This document shows positions 14,303 to 28,695 of a stretch of DNA of 64,000 bases, piece after piece. A model generated the notes under the pieces. That model worked only from the letters and a program-made list of their open reading frames with translations. It made no database searches and was not told the DNA's origin. Source of the stretch: Magnolia sinica (lineage: Eukaryota; Streptophyta; Magnoliopsida; Magnoliales; Magnoliaceae); contig NC_080585.1 in the NCBI RefSeq assembly GCF_029962835.1, forward strand, positions 55,663,443 through 55,727,442, given 5' to 3'. The number at the start of each line of letters is the position of its first letter. Positions within the stretch are counted from its first letter, which is position 1. The position numbers were made by a program, and so were the translations under genes.

Positions 14303-17300
14303 GATTGGGTCTTTTATCGTCGAATTCGGACACCATTTGCACATTCGTAAGTGGGATCGTAGTTGTCGGTCCTGAATTTTTCCTTCATCTCCTTGTCCAA
14401 AAGTAACCTTCATAACTCTCTCTTCAGTGGTCGAATTTAGGCTATTTTCAGCTCATTGGAATGATAACTCGACAAGCTTCCAAATGGGACTAGAATTGGC
14501 TAATTCTGAGACCGTTCAATATCCCGAAAGCCCGTTGGAACTCTTCGATCGTCATTTTGCAATTTGGATTGTTAATCTTTCCAAATCGCATGATCCAATC
14601 AAGATGCTCAAAACTCCCATGTTTGATGTCGGATTGGGTCGATTTTTGGTCATCTGAAAGGTACTTTAGTGCTCTTTCATTCCTGACTAGAATCGTCGTA
14701 TTCCAAGACCATTTGGGCATCCATAAGTGGGATCGCAATAATCGGTCCTAAATTCTTCCTTCATCTCCTTGTCCAATAGTAACCTTCATAACTCTCTCTT
14801 CAGTAGTCGAATTTAGACTATTTTGAGTTCATTGGAATTGAAACTCTAAAAGCTTCCAAATGGGATGATAATTGTCTAATTCTGAGACCGTTCGATATCC
14901 CAACAGTCCGTTGGAACTCTTCGATCATCATTTTGCAATTTGCATTGTTCATCTTTCCAAATCGCGCGTTTCAATAGAGATGCTCATAACTCCCTCGTTT
15001 GATGTCGGATTGGGTCGATTTTTGATCATCTGAAAGGTACGTTAGAGCTCTATCATTCCTGACTTCAATGGTTGTATTCCGAGACCATTTGTGCATCCAT
15101 AAGTTAGATGGCAGTCGTCGGTCCTGAATTTTTCCTTCTGCTCCTTGTCCAATACTAACCTTCATAACTACCTCTTCAGTGGTCGAATTTAGACTATTTT
15201 GAGCTCATTGGAATGGTAACTCGATAAGATTCCTAATGGGACCAGAATTAGCTAATTCGAACCAGAATTTAGACTCTTCGATCGTCATTTTGCAATTTCG
15301 AATGTTAATCTTTCTAGATCGCGATATCCATCGGAAATGCCCGTAATTCCCTCGTTTGATGTCGAATTGGGTCAATTTTTGGTCATCTGAAAGGTACTTT
15401 AGAGCTCTTTCATTCCTGACTTGAATTGTCATTTTCTGAGACCATTTGCGCATCTGTAAGTGGGATCGCAGTCGTCAGTCCTGACTTTTTCTTTCATCTC
15501 CTTGTCCTCTAGTAACCTTCGTAACCCTCTTTTCAGTGGTTGAATTTAAACTATTTTGAGCTCATTGGAATGGTAACTCGACAAGCTCCCTAATGGTACC
15601 AAAATTGGCTAATTTCTAGGTGGTTCGATATACCAAAAGCATGTTGGAACTCTTCAATCGTCATTTTGTAATTTGGATTGTTAATCTTTCCAAATCACAC
15701 GATCCAATAGAGATGCTCATAACTCCCTCGTTTGATGTCAGATTAGGTCGAGTTTCGGTCATTTAAAAGGTATTTTAGTGCTCTTTCATTCCTGACTTGA
15801 ATCGTCGTATTCTGAGGCCATTTCCGCTTATACAAGTGGGATCACAGTTGTCGGTCCTGAATTTTTCCTTCGTCTCCTTGTCCAATAGTAACCTTCATAA
15901 CTCTCTCTTCAGTGGTCGAATTTAGACTATTCTGAGCTCATTGGAATGGTAACTCGATAAGCATCCTAATTGGACCAGAATTGGCTAATTCTGAAGCTGT
16001 TTGAAATCCTGAATGCCTGTTGGAATTCTTCGATCGTCATTTTGCAATTTGGATTGTAAATCTTTCCAAATCACATGATCCAATGGAGATGCTCATAACT
16101 CCCTCGTTTGATGTCGGATTGGGTCAATTTTTGGTCATCTGAAAGGTACTTTAGTGCTCTTTCATTCCTAACTGGAATCATCATATTCCGAGACCATTTG
16201 GGCATCCGTAAGTGGGATTGCAGTCATCGGTCCTGAATTTTTTCTTCATCTCCTTGTCCAATAGTAACCTTCATAACTCTCTTTTTAGTGGTCGAATTTA
16301 GACTATTTTGAGCTCATTGGAATGGTAACTCGACAAGCTTCCTAATGGGACCAGAATTGGCTAATTCTGAGACCGTTCGATATCCCAAAAGCCTGTTGGA
16401 ACTCTTCGATCATCATTTTGCAATTTGGATTTTTAAGCTTTCTAGATCGTGCGTTCCAACGGTGATGCTCATAACTCCCCCGTTTGATGTTGGACTGGGT
16501 AGATTTTTGGTCATCTGAAAGGTACTTTAGAGCTCTTTCATTCCTCACTTGAATCATATTCCGAGACCATTTGCACATCCGTAAGTGGAATCGCAGTCGT
16601 TAGTCCTGAATTTTTCCTTCATCTCCTTGTCCAATAGTAACCTTCATAACCCTCCCTTCAGTGGTTGAATTTAGACTATTTTGAGCTCATTGGGATGGTA
16701 ACTCAACAAGCTTCCAAATGAGACAAGAATTGTCTAATTCTGAGACCGTTCGATATCCCAAAAGTTTGTTGGAACTCTTCGATCATCATTTTGCAATTTG
16801 GACTGTTAATCTTTCCAAATCGCGCATTCCAATGGAGATGCTCATAACTCCCTCGTTCGATGTCGGATTGGGTTGATTTTTAGTCCTCTGAAGGGCACTT
16901 TAGGGTTCTTTCATTCCTGTCTTGAATCGTCATATTCTGAGACCATTGGTGCATCCGTAAGTGGGATCACAGTTGTCGGTCCTAAATTCTTCCTTCATCT
17001 CCTAGTCCAATAGTAACCTTCATAACTCTCTCTTCAGTGGTCGAATTTAGACTATTTTGTGGCCATTGGAATGGTAACTCGACAAGCTTCCTAATTGGAC
17101 CAGAATTGGCTAATTCTGAAGCTGTTCGATATCCTGAAAGCCTGTTGGAACTCTTCGATCATCATTTTGCAATTTGGATTGTCAATCTATCTAAATCGCA
17201 TGATCCAATGGAGATGCTTATAACTCCCTCGTTTGATGTCGGATTGTGTCAATTTATGGTCATCTGAAAGGTACTTTATTGCTCTTTCATTCCTGACTTG

Positions 17301-20300
17301 AATCGTCGTATTTCGAGATCATTTGCGCATTCATAAGTGGGATTGCAGTCGTTAGTCCTGAATTTTTCCTTCATCTCCTTGTCCAATAGTAACCTTCATA
17401 ACTCTCTCTTCAGTAGTCGAATTTAGACTATTCTGAGTTCATTGGAATGGTAACTCTACAAGCTTCCAAATGGGATGATTATTGTCTAATTCTGAGACTG
17501 TTCGATACCCCAACAGTCCACTGGAACTCTTCGATCGTCATTTTACAATTTAGATTGTAAATCTTTCCAAATCGTGCGTTCCAACAAAGATGCTCATAAC
17601 TCCCTCATTTGATGTCTGATTGGGTCAATTTTTGGTCATCTAAAAGGTACTTTAGAGCTCTTTCGTTCCTGACTTCAGTGGTCATATTCCGAGACCATTT
17701 GTGCATCCGTAAGTGGGATGGCAGTCTCGGTCCTGAATTTTTCCTTCTGCTCCTTGTCCAATAGTAACCTTCATAACCACCTCTTCAGTGATCGAATTTA
17801 GACTATTTTTGAGCTCATTAGAATGGTAACTCGACAAGATTCCTAATGGGACCAGAATTGGCTAATTCTAAGGCCGTTCGATATCCCAAAAACACGTTGG
17901 AACTCTTTGATCGTCATTTTGCAATTTGGATTGTTAATCATTCCAGATCGTACGATCCAATGGAGATGCCCAAAACTCCCATGTTTGATGTCGGATTGGG
18001 TCATTTTTTGGTCATCTGAAAGGTACTTTAGTGGTCTTTCATTCTTGACAAGAATCGTCGTATTTTGAGACCATTTATGCATCCGTAAGTGGGATCGCAT
18101 TCGTTAGTCCTAAATTCTTCCTTCATCTCCTTGTCCAATAGTAACCTTCATAACTCTCTCTTTTGTAGTCGAATTTAGACTATTTTGAGTTCATTGGAAT
18201 GGTAACTCGACAAGCTTACTAATGGGACCAGAATTAGCTAATTCAGAGGCCATTTGATATCCCGAAAGCTTGTTGGAACTCTTCAATCGTCATTTTGTAA
18301 TTTGGAATGTTAATCTTTCCAAATTGCACATTTCAACGGAGATGCTCATAACTCCCTCGTTTTATGTCGGATTGGGTCAATTTTTTATCATCTTAAAGGT
18401 AGTTTAGAGATCTTACATTCCTTACTTGAATCGTCGTATTCCGAGACCATTTGTGCATCCTTAAGTGGGATCGCAGTCGTCAGTCCTGAATTTTTCCTTC
18501 TGCTCCTTGTCCAATAGTAACTTTCAAAACTCTCTTCAGTGGTCGAATTTAGACTATTTTGAGCTTATAGGAATGGTAACTCGAAAAGCTTCGTAATTGG
18601 ACAAGAATTGGCTAATTTTGAAGCCGTTCAATATCCTAAAAGCCTGTTGGAACTCTTCGATCGTCATTTTGCAATTTGGATTGTTAATCTTTTCAAAATG
18701 CGCGTTCTAAAGGAGATGGTCATAACTCCCTCATTTGACATCGAATTGGGTCAATTTTTGGTCATCTAAAAGGTACTTTAGAGCTCTTTCATTCCTGATT
18801 TGAATTATCATATTCCGAGACCATTTGCGCTTCCGTAAGTGGGATCGCAGTCGTCGGTCCTGAATTTTTCCTTCATCTCCTTGTCCAATAGTAACCTTCA
18901 TAACCCTCTCCTCAGTGGTTGAATTTAGACTATTTTGAGGTCATTGGAATGGTAACTCTACAAGCTTCCAAATGGGACCAGAATTGTCTAATTTTGAGAC
19001 CGTTCCATACCCCAAAAGTTCGTTGGAACTCTTCGATCATCATTTTGCAATTTGGATTGTTAATCTTTCCAAATCACACGTTCCAACGCAGATGCTCATA
19101 ATTCCCTCGTTTGATGTCGGATTAGGTCAATTTTTTGTCATCTAAAAGGTACTTTAAAGCTCTTTCATTCCTGACTTGAATCATTGTATTCCGAGACCAT
19201 TTGCACATCCGTAAGTGGGATCGCTGTCGTCGGTCCAGAATTTTTCCTTCTGCTCCTTGTCCAATAGTAACCTTCATAACTATCTCTTTAGTGGTCAAAT
19301 TTATACTATTTTGAGCTCATTGGAATGGTAACCTGACAAGCTTCCTAATTGGACCAGAATTGGATAATTTGAAGCCATTGGATATCTTGAAAGCCTGTTG
19401 GAAGTTTTCAATCGTCATTTTGTAATTTGGATTGTTAATCTTTCCAAATCGCACGATCCAACGAAGATGCTCATAACTCCCTCATTTGATGTCGGATTGG
19501 GTAAATTTTTGGTCATCTGAAAGGTACTTTATTGCTCTTTCATTCCTGACTTGAATCGTCGTATTCCAAGACCATTTGCGCATCTGTAAGTGGGATCGCA
19601 GTCGTCGGTCCTGAATTTTTCCTTCGTCTCCTTGTCTAATAGTAACCTTCATAACCCTCTCTTCAGTAGACTATTTTGAGCTCATTGGAATGCTAACTCG
19701 ACAAGCTCCCTGATGGGACTCGAATTGGCTAATTTTGAGGTGGTTCGATATACCAAAAGCACGTTGGAACTCTTCGATCATCATTTTGCAATTTGGATTA
19801 ATAATCTTTCCAAATCGCATGATCCAATCGAGATCCTCATAACTCCCTCATTTGATGTCCGATTGGATCGAGTTTTGGTCATCTGAAAGGTATTTTATTG
19901 CTCTTTCATTCCTAACTTGAATCATCGTATTCCGAGACCATTTGCGCATATGCAAGTGGGATCGCAGTTGTCGGTCTTGAATTTTTCATCCATCTCCTTG
20001 TCCAAAAGTAACCTTCATAACTCTCTTTTCAGTGGTCGAATTAAAACTATTTTGAGCTCATTGGAATGGTAACTCGACAGGCTTCCTAATTAGACCAGAA
20101 TTGGCTAATTCTGAAGCCGTTCGATATCCTGAAAGCCTGTTGGAACTCTTCGATCATCATTTTGCAATTTGGATTGTTAATCTATCCAAACCGCATGATC
20201 CAATGGAGATGCCCAAAACTCCCTCATTTGATGTCAGATTGGGTTGATTTTTGGTCATTTGAAAGGTTCTTTAATGCTCTTTCATTCCTAACTTGAATCA

Positions 20301-21909
20301 TCGTATTCTGAAATTATTTGCGCATCCGTAAGAGGGATCGCAATTATCGGTCCTGAATTCTTCCTTCATCTCCTTGTCCAATGGTAACCTTCATAACTCT
20401 CTCTTCAGTAGTCAAATTTAGACTATTTTGAGTTGATTGGAATGGTAACTCGACAAGCTTCCTAATGGGACCAGAATTAGCTAATTCTGAGGCCATTTGA
20501 TATCCCAAAAGCCTGTTGGAACTCTTTGATCATCATTTTTTAATTTGGATTGTTAATCTTTCCAAATTGCACGTTCCAACGGAGATGCTCATAGCTCCCT
20601 CATTCGATGTTGGATTAGGTCAATTTTTTGTCATCTTAAAGGTTATTTAGAGATCTTTCATTCCTGACTTGAATCTCGTATTCTTAGACCATTTGCGCAT
20701 CCGTAAGTGGGATCGCAGTCGACGGTCCTAAATTTTTCATTCTGCTCCTTGTCCAATAGTAACCTTCATAACTATCTCTTCAGTGGTCGAATTTAGACTA
20801 TTTTGAGCTTATTGGAATGGTAACTCGACAGGCTTCCTAATTGGACCAGAATTGGCCAATTCTAAAGCCGTTCGATATCCTGAAAGACTGTTAGAACTCT
20901 TCGATCGTCATTTTGCAATTTGGATTGTTAATCTTTCCAAATCGGGTGATCCAATGTAGATGCTCATAACTCCCTCGTTTGATATCGGAATGGGTGAATT
21001 TTTGGTCATCCGAAAGGTACTTTAGTGCTCTTTCATTCCTGATGTGAATCGTCATATTCTGAGGCCATTTGCTCATCCGTAAGTGGGATCACAGTCATTG
21101 GCCCTGAATTTTTTCCTTCATCTCCTTGCCCAATAGTAACCTTCATAACCCTCTCTTTAGTGGTTGAATTTAGGCTATTTTGAGCTCATTGGAATGGTAA
21201 CTCGACAAGCTCCCTAATGGGGACCAGAATTGTCTAATTCTGAGACTGTTCGATATCCCAAAAGTCTGTTGGAACTCTTTGATCGTCATTTTGCAATTTG
21301 GATTGTTAATCTTTCCAAATCGCACGATCCAATGGAGATGCTCATAACTCCTTTGTTTGATGTCTGATTGGGTCAAGTTTTGGTCATCTGAAAGGTATTT
21401 TAGTGCTCTTTCATTCCTGACTTGAATCATCGTATTCTGAGACCATTTGCGCATATGCTGTGGGATCACAGTTGTCGGTCCTGAATTTTTCATTCATCTC
21501 CTTGTCCATTCGTAACCTTCATAACTTTCTCTTTAGTGGTCGAATTTAAACTATTTTGAGCTCATTGGAATGGTAACTCGACAAGCTTCCTAATTGGACC
21601 AAAATTAGCTAATTCTAAAGACGTTCGATATCCTGAAAGCCTGTTGGAACTCTTCGATCGTCATTTTACAATTTGGATTGTTAATCTTTCCAAAACGTGC
21701 GTTCGAAAGAGAGGGTCACAACTCCCTCGTTTGACATCGGATTGGGTCAATTTTTGGTCATCTAAAAGGTACTTTAGAGCTCTTTCATTCCTGACTTGAA
21801 TCGTTGTATTTCGAGACCATTTGCGATCCATAAGTGGGATCGCTGTCGTCGGTCCTGAATTTTTCCTTCATCTCCTTGTCCAATAGTAACCCTCATAACC
21901 CTCTCTTTA

Positions 21910-22466
21910 GTGGTTGAATTTAGACTATTTTGAGCTCATTGGAATGGTAACTCGACAAGCTTCCAAATGGGACCAAAATTTTCTAATTATGTGACTGTTC
22001 GATATCCCAAAACTTCGTTGGAACTCTTCGATCATCATTTTGCAATTTGGATTATTAATCTTTCTAAATCGCGCGTTCCAATGGTGATGCTCATAATTCC
22101 CTCGTTTGATGTCGGATTAGGTCGATTTTTTGTCATCTGGAAGGTGCTTTAGAGCTCTTTCATTCCTGACTTGAATCATTGTATTCTGAGACCATTTCCA
22201 CATCCTTAAGTGGGATCCATTTGCAATTTGGATTGTTAATCTATCCAAAACGCATGATCCAATGGAGATGCCCAAAACTCCCTCATTTGATGTCAGATTG
22301 GGTTGATTTTTGGTCATCTGAAAGGTTCTTTAGTGCTCTTTCATTCCTAACTTGAATCATCGTATTCCGAAATCATTTGCGCATCCGTAAGAGGGATCGC
22401 AATTGTCGGTCCTGAATTCTTCCTTCATCTCCTTGTCCAATGGTAACCTTCATAACTCTCACTTCA
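21910..22466. repeat. Satellite monomer with an extra partial half-unit (557 bp)
   Basis: The interval is 376 plus 181 bp. At about 22,208-22,222 'cttaagtgggatcc' jumps to 'atttgcaatttggattg', from the second half back into the first. The join is about 18 bp out of exact half-repeat register. Confidence 0.75.
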
Positions 22467-25400
22467 GTAGTCAAATTTAGACTATTTTTGTTCATTGGAA
22501 TGGTAACTCGATAAGCTTCCTAATGGGACTAGAATTAGCTAATTCTGAGGCCATTTGATATCCCAAAAGCCTGTCGGAACTCTTTGATCATCATTTTTTA
22601 ATTTGGATTGTTAATCTTTCCAAATTGCGCGTTCCAATGGAGATGCACATAACTCCCTCATCTGATGTTGGATTGGGTCAATTTTTTGTCATCTTAAAGG
22701 TAATTTAGAGATCTTTCATTCCTGACTGAATCGTCATATTCTGAGACCATTTGCGCATCCGTAAGTGGGATTGCAGTCGTCGGTCCCAAATTTTTCCTTC
22801 ATCTCCTTGTCCAATAGTAACCTTCATAACTATCTCTTTAGTGGTCAAATTTAGACTATTTTGAGCTCATTGGAATGGTAACTCGACAAGCTTCCTAATT
22901 GGACCATAATTGGATAATTCTGAAGCCGTTGGATATCGTGAAAGCCTGTTGGAACTCTTCGATTGTCATTTTGCAATTTGGATTGTTAATCTTTCCAAAT
23001 CGCACGATCCAACGGAGATGCTCATAACTCCCTCGTTTGATGTTGGAGTGGGTCGATTTTTGGTCATTTGAAAGGTACTTTAGAGCTCTTTCATTCCTGA
23101 CTTGAATCATCATATTCCGAGACCATTTGCGCATCCGTAAGTGGGATCGCAGTCGTCGGTCCTGAATTTTTCCTTCATCTCCTTGTCCAATAGTAACCTT
23201 CATAACCCTCTCTTCAGTGGTTGAATTTAGACTATTTTGAGCTCATTGGAATGGTAACTCGACAAGCTTCCTAATGGGACCAGAATTGGCTAATTTTGAG
23301 GCAGTTCGATATACCAAAAGCATGTTGGAACTCTTCGATCGTCATTTTGCAATTTGGATTATTAATCTTTCCAAATTGCATGATCCAATAGAGATCCTCA
23401 TAACTCCCTCGTTTAATGTCTGATTGGGTCGAGTTTTGGTCATCTGAAAAGTATTTTAGTTCTCTTTCATTCCTTACTTGAATCATCGTATTCCGAGAAC
23501 ATTTACGCATATGCAAGTGGGATCACAGTTGTCGGTCCTGAATTTTTCATTCTTCTCCTTGTCCAATAGTAACCTTCATAACTCTCTCTTCAGTGGTCGA
23601 ATTAAAACTATTTTGAGCTCATTGGAATGGTAACTCGACAAGCTTCCTAATTGGACCAGAATTGGCTAATTCTGAAGCCATTCGATATCTTGAAAGCCTG
23701 ATGGAACACTTCGATCGTCATTTCGTAATTTGGATTATTAATCTTTCCAGATCGCATGATCCAATGGAGATGCTCAAAACTCCCTCGTTTGATGTCGGAT
23801 TGGGTTCATTTTTGGTCATTTGAAAGGTACTTTAGAGCTCTTTCATTCCTGACTTGAATCACTGTATTCCGAGACCATTTGCACATCCGTAAGTGGGATC
23901 GCTGTCGTCGGTCCTGAATTTTTCCTTCAGCTCCTTGTCCAATAGTAACCTTCATAACTATCTCTTCAGTGGTTAAATTTAGACTATTTTGAGCTCATTG
24001 GAATGGTAATTCGACAAGCTTGCTAATGGGACCAGAATTAGCTAATTCTGAGGCCATTTGATATCCCAAAAGCCTGTTGGAACTCCTTGATCATAATTTT
24101 GCAATTTGGATTGTAAATCTTTCCAAATTGCGGGTTCCAATGGAGATGCTCATAACTCCCTCGTTCGATGTTGGATTGGGTCGATTTTTTGTCATCTTAA
24201 AGGTTGTTTAGAGCTCTTTCATTCCTGACTTAAATCTCCTATTCCGAGACCATTTTCGCATCCGTAAGTAGGATCACAGTCGTCAGTCTTGAATTTTTCC
24301 TTCTGCTCCTTGTCCAATAGAAACCTTCATAACTATCTCTTCAGTGGTCGAATTTAGACTATTTTGAGCACATTGGAATGGTTACTTGACAAGCTTCCGA
24401 ATTGGACCAGAATTGGCTAATTCTGAAGCCGTTCGATATCGTGAAAGCTTGTTGGAACTATTTGATCGTCATTTTGCAATTTGGATTGTTAATCTTTCCA
24501 AATCATGCAATCCAATAGAGATGCTCATAACTCCCAAGTTTAATGTCGGAATGGGTGAATTTTAGGTCATCTGAAAGGTACTTTAGAGCTCTTTCATTCC
24601 TGACATGAATTGTTGTTTTCTGAGACAATTTTCGAATCCATAAGTGGGATCGCAGTCGTTGGCTCTGAATTTTTCCTTCATCTCCTTGTCCAATAGTAAC
24701 CTTCATAACTCTCTCTTCAGTGGTAGAATTTAGACTATTTTGAGCTCATTGGAATGGTAACTCGACAAGCTCCCTAATGGGACTGAAATTGTCCAATTCT
24801 GAGACCGTTCGATATCCCAACAGTCTGCTGGAACTCTTCGATCATCATCTTTCAATTTGGAATGTTAATCTTTCCAAATTGCGCGTTCCAATGGAGATGC
24901 TCATAACTCCCTCATTTGACATCAAATTGGATCGATTTTTGGTCATCTAAAGGTACTTTAGAGCTCTTTCATTCCTAATTTGAATCGTCGTATTCCGAGA
25001 CCATTTGTGCATCCGTAAGTGGGATCGCAGTCGTCGGTCCTGAAATTTTCCTTCATCTCCTTGTCCAATAGTAACCTTCATAACGCTCTCTTCAGTAGTC
25101 GAATTTAGACTATTTTGAGTTCATTGTATTAGTAACTCTACAAGCTTCCAAATGGGATGATAATTGTCTAATTCTGAGATGGTTCGATATCCCAACAGTC
25201 CGCTGGAACTCTTCGTTTGTCATTTTCCAATTTGGATTGTTAATCTTTCCAAATCGCGTGTTCCAATAGAGATGCTCATAACTCCCTCATTTGATGTCAG
25301 ATTGGGTCGATTTTTGGTTATCTGAAAGGTACTTTTGAGCTCTTTCATTCCTGACATCAATGGTCATATTTTGAGACCATTTGTGCATTTGTAAGTGGGA

Positions 25401-28400
25401 TGGCAGTCGTCGATCCTGAATTTTTCCTTCTGCTCCTTGTCCAATAGTAACCTTCTTAACTACCTCTACCTTCATAACTACCTCTTCAGTAGTCGAATTT
25501 AGACTATTTTGGGTTCATTGGAATGGTAACTCGACGAGATTCCTAATGGGACCAGAATTGGCTAATTCTGAGGCCGTTCAATATCCTCAAAACACGTTGG
25601 AACTCTTTGATGGTCATTTTGTAATTTAGATTGTTAATCTTTCCAGATCATACAATCCAATGGTGATGCCCAAAACTCCCTCGTTTGATGTCGGATTGGG
25701 TCATTTTTTGGTCATCTGAAAGGTACTTTAGTGCTCTTTCATTCTTGACTTGAATCGTCGTATTCCGAGACCATTTGTGCATCCGTAAGTGGGATAGCAG
25801 TCATTAGTCCTAAATTCTTCCTTCATCTCCTTGTCCAATAGTAACCTTCGTAACTCTCTCTTCTGTAGTCAAATTTAGACTATTTTGAATTCATTGGAAT
25901 GGTAACTCGACTAGCTTCCTAATGGGACCAGAATTAGCTAATTCGGAGGCCATTTGATATCCCGAAAGCTTGTTGGAACTCTTCAATTGTCATTTTGCAA
26001 TTTGTAATGTTAATCTTTCCAAATTGCACGTTCCAACAGAGATGCTCATAACTCCCTCGTTTGATGTCGGATTGGGTCGATTTTTTATCATCTTAAAGGT
26101 AGTTTAGAGATCTTACATTCCTTGAATCTTTGCATTCTGAGACCATTTGCGCATCCTTAAGTGGGATCGCAGTCGTCAGTCCTAAATTTTTCCTTTTGCT
26201 CTTTGTCCAATAGTAACTTTCAAAACTATCTCTTCAGTGGTCGAATTTAGACTATTTTGAGCTTATTGGAATGGTAACTCGACAAGCTTCCTAATTGGAC
26301 CAGAATTGCCTAATTCTGAAGCCGTTCGATATCCTGAAAGCCTGTTGGAACTCTTCAATCGTCATTATGCAATTTGGATTGTTAATCTTTCCAAAATGCA
26401 CGTTCCAAGGAGATGGCCATAACTCCCTCATTTGACATTGGATTGGGTCGATTTTTGGTCATGTGAAAGGTACTTTAGAGCTCTTTCATTCCTGATTTGA
26501 ATCGTCGTATTCTGAGACCATTTGTGCATCCGTAAGTGGGATCGCAGTCGTCGGTCCTGAATTTTTCCTTCATCTCCTTGTCCAATAGTAACCTTCATAA
26601 CTATCTCTTCAGTGGTCAAATTTAGACTATTTGGAGCTCATTGGAATGCTAACTCGACAAGCTTCCTAATTGGACCAGAATTGGATAATTCTAAAGCTGT
26701 TGAATATCCTGAAAGCCTGTTGGAAGTTTTCGATCGTCATTTTGCATTTTTGATTGTTAATCTTTCCAAATCGCGCGATCCAACAGAGATGCTCATAACT
26801 CCCTCATTTGATGTTGGAGTGGGTCGATTTTTAGTCATATGAAAGGTACTTTAGAGCTCTTTCATTCCTGACTTGAATCATCGTATTCCGAGACCATTTG
26901 CGCATCTGTAAGTGGGAACGTAGTCGTCGGTCCTGAATTTTTCCTTCGTCTCCATGTCCAATAGTAACCTTCATAACCCTCTCTTCAGTGGTTGAATTTC
27001 GACTATTTTGAGCTCAATGGAATGGTAACTCAACAAGCTCCCTAATGGGACCCGAATGGGCTAATTTTGAGGCAGTTCAATATACCAAAAGCATGTTGGA
27101 ACTCTTCGATCGTCATTTTGCAATTCGGATTATTAATCTTTCAAAATCGCACGATCCAATAGAGATCCTCATAACTCCCTCGTTTGATGGCTGATTGGGT
27201 CGAGTTTTGGTCATCTGAAAGGTATTTTATTCATCTTTCATTCCTAACTTGAATCATCGTATTCCGAGACCATTTCCGCATATGGAGGTGGGATCACAGT
27301 TGTCGGTCCTGAATTTTTCATTCATCTCCTTGTCCAATAGTAACCTTCATAACTCTCTCTTCAGTGGTTGAATTTAAACTATTTTGAGCTCATTGGAATG
27401 GTAACTCGACAAGCTTCCTAATTGCACCAGATTTGGCTAATTTCGAAGCCATTCGATATCCTAAAAGCCTGTTGGAACTCTTCGATCGTCATTTTGCAAT
27501 TTGGATTGTTAATCTTTCCAAATCGCACGATCCAATGGAGATGCTCAAAACTCCCTCGTTTGATGTTGGATTGGGTTGATTTTTGGTCATCTGAAAGGTA
27601 CTTTAGTGCTCTTTCATTCCTGACTTGAATCGTCATATTCCGAGACCATTTGGGCATCCGTAAGTGGGATCGCAGTTGTCAGTCCTGAATTTTTCCTTCA
27701 TCTCCTAGTCCAATAGTAACCTTCATAACTCTCTCTTCAGTAGTCGAATTAAGACTATTTTAAGTTCATTGGAATGGTAACTCGACAAGCTTGCTAATGG
27801 GACCAGAATTAGCTAATTCTGAGCCATTTGATATCCTAAAATCCTGTTGGAACTCTTTGATCATCATTTTGCAATTCGGATGTTAATCTTTCCAAATTGT
27901 GCGATCCAATGGAGATGCTCATAACTCCCTCGTTTGATGTCGGATTGGGTCGATTTTTTGTCATCTGAAAGGTGCTTTAGTGCTCTTTCATTCTTGACTT
28001 GAATCATCGTATTCCGAGACCATTTGCGCATCCGTAAGTGGGATCGCAGTCGCCAGTCCATAATTTCTCCTTCTACTCCTTGTCTAATAGAAACTTTCAA
28101 AACTATCTCTTCAGTGGTCGAATTCAGACTATTTTAAGCTTATTGGAATAGTAACTCGACAAGCTTTCTAATTGGACTAGAATTGGCTAATTCTGAAGCC
28201 GTTCGATATCCTAGAAGCCTGTTGGAACTCTTCGATCGTCATTTTGCAATTTGGATTGTTAATCTTTACAAATCACGTGATCCAATGGAGATGCTCATAA
28301 CTCCCTCGTTTGATGTCGGAATCGATGAATTTTAGGTCATTTGAAAGGTACTTTAGTGCTCTTTCATTCCTGACATGAATCGCCATATTCTGAGGCCATT

Positions 28401-28489
28401 TGCGCATCTGTAAATTGGATCGCAGTCGTTGGCTCTGAATTTTTCCTTCATCCCCTTATCCAATAGTAACCTTCATAATCCTCTCTTCA

Positions 28490-28695
28490 GTGGTAGAATT
28501 TAGATTATTTTGAGCTCATTGAATGGTAACTCGACAAGCTCCCTAATGGGGCCAGAATTGTCTAATTCTGAGACCGTTCGATATCCCAATAGTCCTCTGG
28601 AACTCTTCGATCTTCATTTTCCAATTTGGAATGTTAATCTTTCCAAATTGCGCGTTCAATTTGAGCTCAATGGGTCCTTCATAACTCTCTCTTTT
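28490..28695. repeat. Satellite monomer with a deletion of about 170 bp
   Basis: Only 206 bp separate monomer starts. Near 28,650-28,680 the sequence 'gcgcgttcaatttgagctc' leads into 'gtccttcataactctctc', a compound junction that removes most of a half-unit. Confidence 0.7.
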
